Origin: AP-15 sp963832875
GTDB lineage: Bacteria; Pseudomonadota; Alphaproteobacteria; ATCC43930; CGMCC-115725
Direction: 5' to 3'
DNA length: 64,000 nt
Assembly (NCBI GenBank): GCA_963832875.1
Contig: CAWHWB010000003.1
Coordinates: 496,001 to 560,000, forward strand
In this document: piece after piece, positions 43,677 through 53,443 of the stretch
Position numbering within the stretch: the first letter of the stretch is position 1
Layout of the letters: every line of letters starts with the position of its first letter
Notes under the pieces: model-generated
What the model was told of the DNA's origin: nothing
What the model saw: the letters and a program-made list of their open reading frames with translations, nothing else
Database searches by the model: none
Program-made: the position numbers and the translations under genes

Positions 43677-43857
43677 GCGTATCGAGCGACGACCAAGCGC
43701 TGGCGCCGCTTAACAGACGGCGCCGATGCTGCTCTAATGGATCGGGGGTTCGGGAGACGCCAGCCCCAGGGGATCGGAAATGCCGCGATTGCCCGGAACG
43801 GGTGGGTGTGCGCAGGGCGCCGCGCGGCCGCGGAAATCGACCCGCCGCTGACCGCGG

Positions 43858-44733
43858 ATGCAGATCTCGCTCGATCTCGCGGTCAACGCCATCGTCGCCG
43901 GTCTGCTGCTGGGCGGCTTTTACGCGGCGGTCACGGTCGGGGTGACGATCTCCTTCGGCATGCTCGACATCGTCAATATCGCCCACCCGGCCTTTATCAT
44001 GCTCGGCTCGTTCGTCGCCTACGCGCTGAATTCGAGCTTCGGTCTCGACCCGGTGCTGATCGGCGTCGCGATGACACCGCTGTTCTTTCTGCTCGGCATG
44101 GGAGTCTATCAGACCTATTACTATGCCTTCGAGCGGCGCGGCGAGGAGTCGATCCAGGGCCTAGCCTTTTTCTTTGGCCTATTGTTTGTCGGCGAGGTGG
44201 CGCTGATCCTGGTCTTCGGCGTCGACTATCGCTTTGTCGAGGCGGCCTATATCGGCCCGAGCCTGCATCTGGGGTTTGTCGAGCTGCCGCTGCGCATGCT
44301 GGTCCCGTTTGTCGTGTCGTTGCTGCTGGTGGCGGTGCTGCAGATGTTTCTCGGGCGCAGCTTTATCGGGCGCGCGATCCTCGCCGTGTCGCAGGACCGG
44401 GTCGCCTTGCAGCTGATGGCGGCCAATCCGAGCCGGATCAAGCGGATCGCCTTCGGCATCTCGATCGCCACTGCTTCGGTCGCCGGCGCCTTGTTGATCA
44501 TCATCCAGCCGGTCGAGCCGTCGGTCGGGCGCGACTATATCGGGCGGATCTTCGCGATCTGCGTCTTGGGCGGCATGACGAGCTTCCCCGGCATGGTCAT
44601 CGCAGCGCTGCTGATCGGCATCGTCGAGAGCCTGACCGCGACCTTTTACGGTCCGTCCTGGGCGCCGGCGGTGGCCTTTGGCTTTCTGCTGTTGACCCTC
44701 GCCGCCCGCCCCGCCGGCATCCTCGGCCGCTGA
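43858..44733 (+). CDS. livH: Branched-chain amino acid ABC transporter permease LivH
   Basis: Inner-membrane permease of a LIV-type importer. 291 aa, about eight hydrophobic helices. Typical opening LAVNAIVAGLLLGGFYAAVTVGVTISFGMLDIVNIAHPAF and the C-terminal cytoplasmic contact region LQLMAANPSRIKRIAFGIS are present. First gene of livHMGF. No periplasmic binding protein lies upstream; the preceding gene is a pseudogene of another kind. The substrate may be an amide, urea or organic acid instead of an amino acid. Confidence 0.9.
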   Translation: MQISLDLAVNAIVAGLLLGGFYAAVTVGVTISFGMLDIVNIAHPAFIMLGSFVAYALNSSFGLDPVLIGVAMTPLFFLLGMGVYQTYYYAFERRGEESIQGLAFFFGLLFVGEVALILVFGVDYRFVEAAYIGPSLHLGFVELPLRMLVPFVVSLLLVAVLQMFLGRSFIGRAILAVSQDRVALQLMAANPSRIKRIAFGISIATASVAGALLIIIQPVEPSVGRDYIGRIFAICVLGGMTSFPGMVIAALLIGIVESLTATFYGPSWAPAVAFGFLLLTLAARPAGILGR

Positions 44734-44758
44734 CGATGGGGCATTGCGGTCTATGGTG

Positions 44759-44785
44759 CCCCTCTCCCGCGGTGCGGGAGAGGGG
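44759..44785. repeat. REP-like palindrome between livH and livM
   Basis: CCCCTCTCCCGC and GCGGGAGAGGGG, 12-base perfect arms around GGT, 25 bases after the livH stop and 13 before the livM start. Near-identical arms occur at 8562-8586. In this place it could tune the relative expression of livH and downstream genes. Confidence 0.75.
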
Positions 44786-44797
44786 CTAGTCGTAGCG

Positions 44798-45745
44798 ATG
44801 AGCACCGGAAAATTCTGGCTGGCGTCGTTCGCCTTTGTCGTCGGCCTGCTGCTGCTAACGCGCTGGCAAATCCAGAACGAGTATTTCTATTTCGCCGGCT
44901 ATGTGGTGCTGCAATATGTCGTGCTGGCGACCGCATGGAACATCCTTGGGGGCTATACCGGCTACACCAATTTCGGCACCGCGGCCTTCTTCGCGTTCGG
45001 CGCCTATAGCTCGGTGGTGCTGCACAAGCTGACCTCGGTCCCGGTGCCGGTGATGATCCTGGTCGCCGGGGCGGTTTCCGGGCTCCTCGGCTTCGCCATG
45101 GGTTATCTGACCCTGAGGCTCAAGGGCGTGTTTTTTGCCATCGCCACCTTGGCGATGGCGATCGTGGCGCAGACCCTGATCGTCAACTGGGAGTTTGTCG
45201 GCGGCTCGCGCGGCATCTACATCATCCGGCCGGAGCACTCGCCGATCTATGGCGGCTATATCCAATACCTCTATTCCTTGATGCTGCTGCTGAGCTGGCT
45301 GGCGGTGGCGATTGCGCGCACGATCGAGCGTTCGCGGCTCGGGCTCGGGCTCGCGGCGATCCGCGATGACGAGCAGGCGGCCGAGGCGGGCGGCGTCCCG
45401 ACGCTGCGGCTCAAGCTGATCGCCACCACATTGAGCGGCGCGCTGATGGGCATGGCCGGGGCGCCGTTCCCCTACTACGTGACCTATCTTGACCCGAGCT
45501 CGAGCTTCAACCTGTCCTATGCGGTCAACGCCGTGGCGATGCCGCTGATCGGCGGCATGACCAGCTGGGTGGGCCCGGTCATCGGCGCCGTGCTGTTGGG
45601 CACGATCCAGCAGGTCGCGACGGTGACGATTTCGTCGGCGCTGAACCTGTTGATCGTCGGGCTGCTGCTGATCGGCTTTGTCGTGGTCGCACCCAACGGG
45701 ATCGTCGGTCTGGTCGCGGCGCGGCACCGGGCCCGGGTACGGTGA
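44798..45745 (+). CDS. livM: Branched-chain amino acid ABC transporter permease LivM
   Basis: Second permease, 315 aa. Many hydrophobic helices, YVVLQYVVLATAWNILGGYTGYTNFGTAAFFAFGAY at the N-terminus in pieces typical of LivM, and the cytoplasmic loop SRLGLGLAAIRDDEQAAEAGGV. ATG 44798 is chosen because the upstream open frame passes through the palindrome. It pairs with LivH in the membrane. Confidence 0.9.
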   Translation: MSTGKFWLASFAFVVGLLLLTRWQIQNEYFYFAGYVVLQYVVLATAWNILGGYTGYTNFGTAAFFAFGAYSSVVLHKLTSVPVPVMILVAGAVSGLLGFAMGYLTLRLKGVFFAIATLAMAIVAQTLIVNWEFVGGSRGIYIIRPEHSPIYGGYIQYLYSLMLLLSWLAVAIARTIERSRLGLGLAAIRDDEQAAEAGGVPTLRLKLIATTLSGALMGMAGAPFPYYVTYLDPSSSFNLSYAVNAVAMPLIGGMTSWVGPVIGAVLLGTIQQVATVTISSALNLLIVGLLLIGFVVVAPNGIVGLVAARHRARVR

Positions 45746-45772
45746 TGGCGGTGCGGTGATGGTGGTGCCGCA

Positions 45773-46519
45773 ATGACCCGATCGGCGCCGCCACTGCTCG
45801 AAGCGAGCGGGCTCTCCAAGCATTTCGGCGGCTTTGTCGCACTCGATAACATCGATCTCGCGATCAGCGAGGGCGAAAGGCTAGGGCTGATCGGCCCGAA
45901 CGGTTCGGGCAAAAGCACGCTCGTCAACTGCCTGTGCGGCACCCTGCGCCACGACAATGGCGCGATCACGTTCGCCGGCCGCCGGCTCGACCGCCTCCCG
46001 GCCCATAAGCGCACCAGGCTCGGGCTCGCGCGAAGCTTTCAGCTGCCGCGGCCGTTCCGCACGTTGAGCCTCCTCGACAATCTGCGCATCCCGCTGCTCT
46101 ACGCGGTCAACGCCCGCGCCGGGACGCACCTGCACGCCGCCGCGATCGAGGAGCGCTCTGTTCGGCTTCTCGACGATGTCGGGCTCGCCGACAAGGCAGG
46201 CCGGTTGCCCCGCGATCTGACCCAGGTCGAGATGCGCAAGCTCGAGCTCGCCCGCGCGGTCGCGAGCGCGCCGCGGCTCCTGTTCGCCGACGAAGCGATG
46301 GCCGGGCTGTCGCCCTCCGAGGTCGAGGAGATCCTGGCGGTTTTGTTCCGGCTCAACGAAGGCGGCATCACGATCGTCCTGATCGAGCACATCATGCGCG
46401 CGGTCATGAGCTTTTCGACCCGGCTCGTGGTCCTGGTGGCCGGTCAGAAAATCGCCGACGGGGCGCCGCAGGAGGCGATCCGCAACCCTGAGGTCGAAAG
46501 GGCCTATCTTGGCGAATAG
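45773..46519 (+). CDS. livG: ABC transporter ATP-binding protein LivG
   Basis: 248 aa. Walker A GPNGSGKSTLV, Q-loop in LARSFQLPRPFRTLSLLDNL, a signature region read as LTQVEMRKLELARAVA (degenerate relative to LSGGQ), Walker B LLFADEAMAGL and the switch His in LIEHIMRAVM. The LivG-specific C-terminal end VERAYLGE is present. It overlaps livF by 11 bases. Confidence 0.9.
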   Translation: MTRSAPPLLEASGLSKHFGGFVALDNIDLAISEGERLGLIGPNGSGKSTLVNCLCGTLRHDNGAITFAGRRLDRLPAHKRTRLGLARSFQLPRPFRTLSLLDNLRIPLLYAVNARAGTHLHAAAIEERSVRLLDDVGLADKAGRLPRDLTQVEMRKLELARAVASAPRLLFADEAMAGLSPSEVEEILAVLFRLNEGGITIVLIEHIMRAVMSFSTRLVVLVAGQKIADGAPQEAIRNPEVERAYLGE

Positions 46520-47240
46520 CCTCACGATTTCGGGCGTCGACGCCGGCTATGGTGCGGTTCGCGTGCTCGAAGACGTGTCGCTCGAGGTGGCGGCAGGTGA
46601 GACCGTGGTCCTGCTCGGCACCAACGGCAACGGCAAGAGCACGGTCATGAAATGCGTGATGGGCATGGTCACGCCGATGGCCGGGACCATTACCGCCGAG
46701 ATCGACGGCCAGCGGCACGACCTCGTCGGCCGCTCGACCGAGGCAATCGTCGATCTCGGCATCAGCCTGGTGCCCGAGGGCAGGCGCCTATTCCCGAAAT
46801 TGACGGTCGAGGAAAATCTGCTGCTGGGCGCGTTTCGCCCGACCGCGCGGGCCCTGATCGCTGTCAATCTCGACTCGTGCTACGCGACCTTCCCGGTGTT
46901 GCGCGAGCGGCGCCGCCAGCTCGCCGGCAGCATGAGCGGCGGCGAGCAGCAGATGCTGGCGCTCGCCCGCGCCTTGATGTCGGCGCCGAAAATATTGCTG
47001 ATCGACGAGCCCTCGGTCGGGCTCGCGCCGGTTCTGGTCAAGCGCACGATCGAAAAGATCGAGGAATTGAAGGAGCGCTATCAGCTGACCGTGCTGATGG
47101 CCGAGCAGAACTTCAACCAGGCGGTGCGCATTGCCGACCGCGGCTACGTCATCGTCCACGGCAAGATCGCCTTCGAAGGCCGATCCGCCGACGCCCTCAA
47201 CAACAACGAACTCGTCCGCAAATTCTATCTGGGGCTGTGA
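46509..47240 (+). CDS. livF: ABC transporter ATP-binding protein LivF
   Basis: 243 aa from a TTG start inside the livG end. Walker A GTNGNGKSTVMK, Q-loop region, signature SMSGGEQQMLALARAL, Walker B ILLIDEPSVGLAP, and the switch segment VLMAEQNFNQAV, in which His is replaced by Gln as in many LivF proteins. The C-terminal NNELVRKFYLGL is typical. Last gene of the transporter operon. Confidence 0.9.
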   Translation: MANSLTISGVDAGYGAVRVLEDVSLEVAAGETVVLLGTNGNGKSTVMKCVMGMVTPMAGTITAEIDGQRHDLVGRSTEAIVDLGISLVPEGRRLFPKLTVEENLLLGAFRPTARALIAVNLDSCYATFPVLRERRRQLAGSMSGGEQQMLALARALMSAPKILLIDEPSVGLAPVLVKRTIEKIEELKERYQLTVLMAEQNFNQAVRIADRGYVIVHGKIAFEGRSADALNNNELVRKFYLGL

Positions 47241-47310
47241 GCGGCGCTCCGTCAGCTCCAGATTCCGGAAATGCCGCCGTAGCCACCTAGGGCCGCGACC
47301 GCGCTGCCCC

Positions 47311-48195
47311 TTACCGGTGGAGCAGCAGCGGATAGGCGGCCAACAGCAGTTCGGCGACGATCAGCAGCACGATGTACCATTCGACCCGCGCGCTGCTGCG
47401 GGCCTGCACCAATCCGAGCAGGGTCTCGACGGTCCGGGCAATGATGTCGAGCTTGCGGTCGAGCGCCCGATCGCGCTCGCGCAGCTCGTACTCGTCGGCA
47501 AGACGTAGGTAGAGGCGCTCGAGCTCGGGCCGTTCCCACAAGAGCTCGGGCTTTTCGCCGGTTTCGACGCGGCCGACCATCTTGTGCTGCATCGCCAGCA
47601 CATCGCCGATGTGCCGCAGCAATTCCCGGCTGCCGGCGCCGGCGCGGCCATTCCTTCGCAGTTTCGCGGCGAGCGGCTCGATGCGATCGAAGATGGCGGC
47701 GATCCGGATTTCGTAATACGCGAGGACCAGATTCTTGGCCAACACGTCCGCGACCAATTGCAGCCGCTCGACGGTCGGTTCACGCAACACGATGTTGCCG
47801 CCGGCATCGATCGGCTGGTCGCTGCCGGGGCGGATCAACAGCTGCGCTTCCTCCTGGTCCGGCATCGGCAGGGGTTCGCTGACGAATGGGGCGAGCGATG
47901 CCAGAAAGCGCTCCGCCGCCTCGCGCCGCACCCCGAACAGCACCACCACACCGTAGCGGAATAAGACGGCGACGCCGCCGCCCGGGACCGAGAGCGCCGC
48001 CGGTGCGGCGGCGATAGCGCCGTCGCCCTCCGCCGACCTGGTATCGAGCCGCTCGCCCAGTAGATACCCGCGCACCGGGATCGGTTCGGCGCCGCCGTCG
48101 GCCGTGGCGATCCCCGGGGGACAGGCGGTGGCGGAAAAAACAGCCGAGGGCGACCGGGGGCGCTGGCTTTGGGATGTGGTCGGAGGATCGCTCAT
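47311..48195 (-). CDS. RMND1/YagE family (DUF155) protein
   Basis: 294 aa. N-terminal low-complexity region (1-30), then the DUF155 core: VRGYLLGERLD, FRYGVVVLFGV, ERLQLVADVLAKNLVLAYYEIRI and LAMQHKMVGRVETGEKPELLWERPELERLYLRL, ending in a C-terminal membrane helix (about 270-290). Members include yeast Rmd1 and human RMND1; the bacterial function is unknown. Convergent with livF. Confidence 0.85.
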   Translation of the reverse strand: MSDPPTTSQSQRPRSPSAVFSATACPPGIATADGGAEPIPVRGYLLGERLDTRSAEGDGAIAAAPAALSVPGGGVAVLFRYGVVVLFGVRREAAERFLASLAPFVSEPLPMPDQEEAQLLIRPGSDQPIDAGGNIVLREPTVERLQLVADVLAKNLVLAYYEIRIAAIFDRIEPLAAKLRRNGRAGAGSRELLRHIGDVLAMQHKMVGRVETGEKPELLWERPELERLYLRLADEYELRERDRALDRKLDIIARTVETLLGLVQARSSARVEWYIVLLIVAELLLAAYPLLLHR

Positions 48196-48431
48196 CGATG
48201 AATTAGCTCAGCCTGCCATCAGCCGAGACTCGTTGCGCGGCGGCGCTGAACGCGAACCCGCGGCGCCGTCGCCGCTTGCGGTCGTCGGAGGATTGGCCTC
48301 TTAGCTGATATGGGAGAGCTGCCGCGGCGAATCGAGCAGCGCATCCGCCGGCGCACGCCGCCTCCCCGGGAACGCGTTCAGCCGCGAAAGCGACGGACGC
48401 CGCGCGAGGCGGCGCCGGTCACCACGAGAGT

Positions 48432-50771
48432 TCAGGGATTGCTGGGAATGACCATCAACGTCGCCGGCGTGACGTAGGTCGCGATATCCTGCGGCAGCAG
48501 GAAACGCTGCGACACGAGTGCGTTGGCGGCGGCCGTCACCGCCGCGACGTAGTTCGCGTTGGTTCCGCTCGCATTGCCATACCGCTCCTGCAGCGAGGGC
48601 CGCGGGTCGCCGGTTAAGAGGCGATGAACCTTCGTGTCCGGAAACGCTATGTACTGGCCACTGCCGTCACAGCCGTCGATCATGCTCGCAGCACCGCCCG
48701 GGTCGGGATCGGAGTTGCTCCCGGCGCGCTGGGCCCATCCGGTGTAGGTCGCGATCGGCGCGGCGACGCTCGGCACGCGAACCCCGGCGATGTCGTTGCC
48801 GTCGCTGTCCGTCTTCGACACGAAGATCTGATACGGCGTGCCGAGCAGGACCGGCGGCGAGATCGAAACGATGCCTCTATAGAATTCGGGTCCGAAATCC
48901 CACAGATCGCCGGTGTGGTGAATGCCGTCGTAAAAGACATCGGCGGTCTGCGGCAGCGCCGGGTTCGCGGACGACGGGTTCGCGGTCGGTCCGGCCGCGG
49001 CGTAGGTGAAGACGCCGGTGATGCTCGAATTCGTCCCCCAGCTGTAGTTCGGGATGTTGGGAAAGCCCATGCCGGATTGCGGCAAGGCCGGCACCAATGT
49101 TCCGCCGCGGATGGTCGGGACTTGGTTTGCCGGCGGCGCGGTGCCGTCGCTCGCCCATTCGTCGAGATCGACCAGCAGCGCCTTCTCGACCCAGGCCGAA
49201 TTGAGCGGGTTTTGCAGTTGCCGGCAAATGCCCTCGGAGGTGCCGCTTCCGGTGCCGTGCTGGAAGCTCGCGAGCACGTAATAGCGAACGTCCGGGGTTT
49301 TCGAGAGATCGAGGTCGTGCCCTTGGCCGTCGGTCGTCAGCATCGAGCCGCCCTTCGACCAGAACTCGTTCTCGGAATTCGTTTCGAAGATTTTGGGACA
49401 GGTGTCGGTCGCTTCGCAGCGGTCCAGCCGACTGCCGGTCTCGTGGGTCACCCTGTCCTTGAACGATACGTCGGCGAACGGGAATTGGAACTCCGGGTCC
49501 CAGCGCGCGATGTGCTGACGCGATGTGCGGGTCGGCTGGGCGAAACGGTAGTTCAAGTAAATCCCATCGCCGCCGCCGATGTAGTTCAGCATGCCGTCGA
49601 TCGCTTTTTCGTGATGAGGCGGGCGTAGCCAGAACTGGCTCCACCAGCTGAGATCGCCCCATTTATGCTGGCTGGCGCCGGCCGGAACATCGGCGTCGTT
49701 GAAGCCGAACAAAACGAAGTCGCGGGTCGTGCGGCAGGGCTGCGAGCTGCAGATGGTGTAGATGTCTTTCACATCGCCGGCGAGCGGGTTGGCGATGCCA
49801 TTGTCATCGGTCTTGGCGTCGCGCAGGAAGGTCGCGAAATCGCGGATCGCGGCGAGACCGAGCCCGGCGATATTCGGGTTCTGCGCGATGTAGGTGAATT
49901 CGTAGAGCGCCGTCGGCCCAAAGGTTCCGGGCGCACCGAAATCGCCGGCCGTCAGCTTGACGCATGTCGGAGAGAAGAAGTCGGTTTGGGCCGCGCATGT
50001 CGTGGTGTAATACCAATCCGCGGCCGGAACGACTTGCGGCTTGTCGCCGTAATTCTCGCGCACGGTCAACATGGCCTTGGACTGGTCGAGGCTGGCCGGC
50101 GGGTAAGTGAGCGGCAGGTCCGCCGGCGTCGTGCCCAGATCGACGTCGAGCTCCTCGGTGGTTGGACCGGTAATCGCCGAACCGTTCTTGTTCGTCGCCA
50201 CCGGCAGAGTGACGCCGAAGAGCTTGCCGCCTTGCGGTGCGGTGAGGTCCCAGCCGACTTCGACGATCGACCATCCCATGTTCATCAGAAACCCGGTGCC
50301 GGCCGTGCCCGCGGAGGGCGGGACCGCGGTGTTGCCGCCGGCGGCGATCGGCGTGCCGGCGGCGGTGATGCCGCCGTTGAGCGTGCTGAGCGCGCCGGGA
50401 CCGCCGCGGTTGGGCAAGTCGTACATGACGCGGTGCGCCCCTTTCGACAGATCGGTCGGGCGGATGACCTGGAAATCCGCCGTGAAGCTGACCGTTCCAT
50501 CGGCGTTTTTCGGCCCCAGAGCGATGTCGGTGATGACCGAATTGCGCGGATCGTTCGGGTCGACCTCATCGGTGAAAGTGCCGGTGATCACCTCATAGGT
50601 TCCGACCGATCCGAAGGTCGCGCCGCCGAATGTCGGCGACTGCACGCTCCTGATGTTGATCTGCGTGACCCGGGCGTGAACGACCGGCGCCAGCCCGAGG
50701 CAAGCAACGACGAGCGATGCGATTCCCAGGGCCGCCGAGCGCGCGGAACACGGCAAAATGCGCGAGGTCAT
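48432..50771 (-). CDS. Exported alpha/beta-hydrolase-domain protein (Abhydrolase_10 type), paralog 1
   Basis: 779 aa with a signal peptide (about 1-33, ending VVHA). The mature N-terminus RVTQINIRSVQSPTFGGATFGSVGTYE aligns with the divergent paralog at 51175. The hydrolase-like part contains LYEFTYIAQNPNIAGLGLAAIRDFATFL, then YTICSSQPCRTTRDFVLFGFND where the G-x-S-x-G elbow is expected, and DPRPSLQERYGN near the C-terminus. The elbow Ser may remain, but both flanking Gly are replaced. Substrate unknown. The ATG follows GGGAGGACC. It shares a 403-base divergent region with its paralog. Confidence 0.8.
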   Translation of the reverse strand: MTSRILPCSARSAALGIASLVVACLGLAPVVHARVTQINIRSVQSPTFGGATFGSVGTYEVITGTFTDEVDPNDPRNSVITDIALGPKNADGTVSFTADFQVIRPTDLSKGAHRVMYDLPNRGGPGALSTLNGGITAAGTPIAAGGNTAVPPSAGTAGTGFLMNMGWSIVEVGWDLTAPQGGKLFGVTLPVATNKNGSAITGPTTEELDVDLGTTPADLPLTYPPASLDQSKAMLTVRENYGDKPQVVPAADWYYTTTCAAQTDFFSPTCVKLTAGDFGAPGTFGPTALYEFTYIAQNPNIAGLGLAAIRDFATFLRDAKTDDNGIANPLAGDVKDIYTICSSQPCRTTRDFVLFGFNDADVPAGASQHKWGDLSWWSQFWLRPPHHEKAIDGMLNYIGGGDGIYLNYRFAQPTRTSRQHIARWDPEFQFPFADVSFKDRVTHETGSRLDRCEATDTCPKIFETNSENEFWSKGGSMLTTDGQGHDLDLSKTPDVRYYVLASFQHGTGSGTSEGICRQLQNPLNSAWVEKALLVDLDEWASDGTAPPANQVPTIRGGTLVPALPQSGMGFPNIPNYSWGTNSSITGVFTYAAAGPTANPSSANPALPQTADVFYDGIHHTGDLWDFGPEFYRGIVSISPPVLLGTPYQIFVSKTDSDGNDIAGVRVPSVAAPIATYTGWAQRAGSNSDPDPGGAASMIDGCDGSGQYIAFPDTKVHRLLTGDPRPSLQERYGNASGTNANYVAAVTAAANALVSQRFLLPQDIATYVTPATLMVIPSNP

Positions 50772-51174
50772 TCGAGGGTCCTCCCATCACCCGACAGGCT
50801 GTGCCGCCGGTTCCCCTTTTGAACAATTTGAGGCCACATATTTGACCCATTCGGGTCACATACGCAACACCAAACAGCGGAAATTGCGGCAGCAAGGGGG
50901 CGGCGCCGCGAACGAAGCCTGTGCACAACATCGACTTGACCGTCGTGATCGGGGGCAAATGCCTATAATCACCGGGTGGCATGCGTCTTTGTGCGTCGGA
51001 TCCCCATTGCCTTTTTCCCCGGCAAGATACCATGATTTGGACATAATTACCGTCGGCCGGCGACGCAAGCGCGCCGCCGAACGCAGATCGGCAGGCGATC
51101 CCGCGAACTCGGTCGGCGCAATCCGCGCGCCGATCGGGGTCGTCGGTTCAATTCGTCACGCTGGGGAGGAACAA
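50772..51174. other. Divergent promoter region between the two hydrolase paralogs
   Basis: Lower GC than the flanks, with AT-rich stretches near 50820-50880 and 51000-51050 (CAAGATACCATGATTTGGACATAATTA in part). Likely holds both promoters and perhaps a shared operator. GGGGAGGA precedes the ATG at 51175. No gene is seen. Confidence 0.45.
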
Positions 51175-53362
51175 ATGTCTGTGAAGAAGTTTCGGCCATT
51201 CAAGACTATCCTGCCCGCCATCGCCGTCGCCGGCGCAATGCTTGGCTGGGGGCCGCCCGCAAAGGCGCGCGTCGCCACGATCGTCATCGACTCTCCGGCC
51301 TCAGCGGCCTATGGCGGCGCTGCGATCGGCTCTGCCGGGTCCTATGTCACGCTGAAAGGACGCGTCTTCGGGGAACTCGATCCGAGCGATCCGCACAATC
51401 AGATCATTCAGGACATCAACCTGGCGCCGCGCGACGCGCACGGCACGGTGCCGTACATCGCGACCTTCCAAATCACCATGCCGGAGAATCCGAGCCAGGC
51501 CAGCGGGCTGATGTTCTATGAAGTTTCCAATAGAGGCAGCAGCCCGATTCCGACGACGGCAGCCTCGGTGGTGCCCGGCGCCATCTATCTCGAGAGCGGC
51601 TGGCAGGGCGATCTGCTGGCGCATTGCACGACCCCCTATCCCTGCACCTCGCTCGCCACCCCCTATACCGGCACCGAGCAGGTCATTCAGGTCCCGGTCG
51701 CGACGAACCGCGACGGCTCGACCATCACCGGCCCGGTCTATGGTCATATCGCGAACGCAACCGGCAATACCGCGCAATTGATCATCTTTACCACGCCGGT
51801 GCCGTATCAGCCGCTAAGCCTCGACACGACCAAGACCCCGTTTTGGAGCCTCGCCTACCAGTCGATTACCGGGGTCGACGGCCCGCGGACCGAGATCCCG
51901 AGCACCGATTGGGCCTGGGCCGACTGCAGCACCGTCCCGTTCCCGGGCACCCCCGATCCGACCCGGATCTGCCTGAAAAATGGGTTCAACCCGAACCTGC
52001 TGTACGAGATGGTGTTCACCGCGAAGAACCCGCTGGTCCTCGGCGTCGGCTATGCCGCGACCCGCGACATCATCTCGTTCTTCCATAACGCCACGGCAGA
52101 CGATCAGGGCACGGCCAATCCAATAGCCGGCATCGTCCATAAGGTCATCAGCGTCGGAGTCTCCGCAGTCGGGTTCATTCATCCGGTCCTCGATCCATCT
52201 CGGCTTCAACCAGGATGAGGAAAACCGGCAGGTGGTGGACGGCGCCTGGCCGCAAATCGACGGACGCCAGCTTTACATGAACGTCCGCTTCGCGCTGCCC
52301 GATGTGATCACCAACCTTTACATGATGTCCGACGAAGCGCCGGTGTGGTGGGCGCGCTATCCCGATCTCGCTCGCCATTACGGCCCGGAGGGTATGCTCG
52401 ACCGATGCACCGCGACCAAGACCTGTCCTCAGATCCTGGAAACCTTCGGCTCGTTGGAGTTCTACGACGAGAAGATGTCCCCCGATCTTATCGGCTTTAC
52501 CGCGCAAGGGGACATCCCGCTGCCCCGCAACGTCCACCGATATTATAACCCGGGGACGACGCATGGCGGTGGTGCCGGCGGCTTCACCTATACGGCCAAT
52601 CCGCCGCCGGCCAGCGGCTGCGTCTACCCCGCCAATCCGAACCCCGAATCCGACACCAACAACGCGCTGCAGGACGATTTTGTCGCCTTGATCATGAACG
52701 GAACCCCAATGCCGCCGAGTTCCTACCCGTTGCTCGCGAATGGGCAACTGGTGCCGGCGGTGCAAAAAGCGGAGGGTTTCCCCGACATCCCGGACTATCC
52801 GTTCCAAGGCAACCAGATCAATTACGCCGAGCTGTTCGATTTCGGCCCGGAAATCGACTACCACGACCAGACCGGCATCGTCACGATCCAGCCGCCGGAC
52901 ATCGATCGGGTGCTGCCGACCTATGCGGTGAAGGTCAATTCCGACGGCAACGAGTATGCCGGGGTCAGGTCGGTTCTGCTCCAGGCGCCGCTAGCGACCT
53001 ACACCGGCTGGAACACCTATGCGTCGGGTATCTACAAAGGACAGCAATGCGGCCTGACCGCGTCGTCATTCCCGTTCGAGGAAACGAAGGCTGAACGGAT
53101 CGCCGCATCCGACCCGCGCCCGTCGATCGAGGAGCGCTATGGGAGCCACCAGGGCTATGTCTGCGTCGTCTCCAACGCCGCGAACAAGAACGTCAGCCAG
53201 CGTTTCCTGCGGTCGACGGCGGCGACGACGCTCATTTCCGAAGCGCAGGCGAGCAATGTGCTGACGGATATCACGCCGACGGCCGCCGATCAGAAGCTCG
53301 CCAATCAACTCTGCTCGGCGGGGGCGGTCGATAGCGCGGCGCCAGCGGCGGCGGGCCGGTAG
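51175..53362 (+). pseudogene. Exported alpha/beta-hydrolase-domain protein (Abhydrolase_10 type), paralog 2, frameshifted
   Basis: Two frames together encode one protein of about 729 aa: 51175-52218 (signal peptide to about residue 33, N-terminal domain similar to paralog 1 with SNRGSSP and ATRDIISFF) and a second frame to 53362 (HLGFNQDEENRQVVDGAWP, DPRPSIEERYGS). The frame changes at 52156-52168. GVSA in the first frame continues as QSGSFIRSS in the second, so the intact protein would read GVSQSG, the expected nucleophile elbow. One extra base explains it. Divergent from paralog 1. Confidence 0.75.
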
Positions 53363-53443
53363 AGCTTGCATGCGCCGGCCTAACTTCCCGGCAAAGTTGG
53401 CGCCCGCGCGGAAAGCAGAATCCAGAGCGAGGGTGACGGGGTC

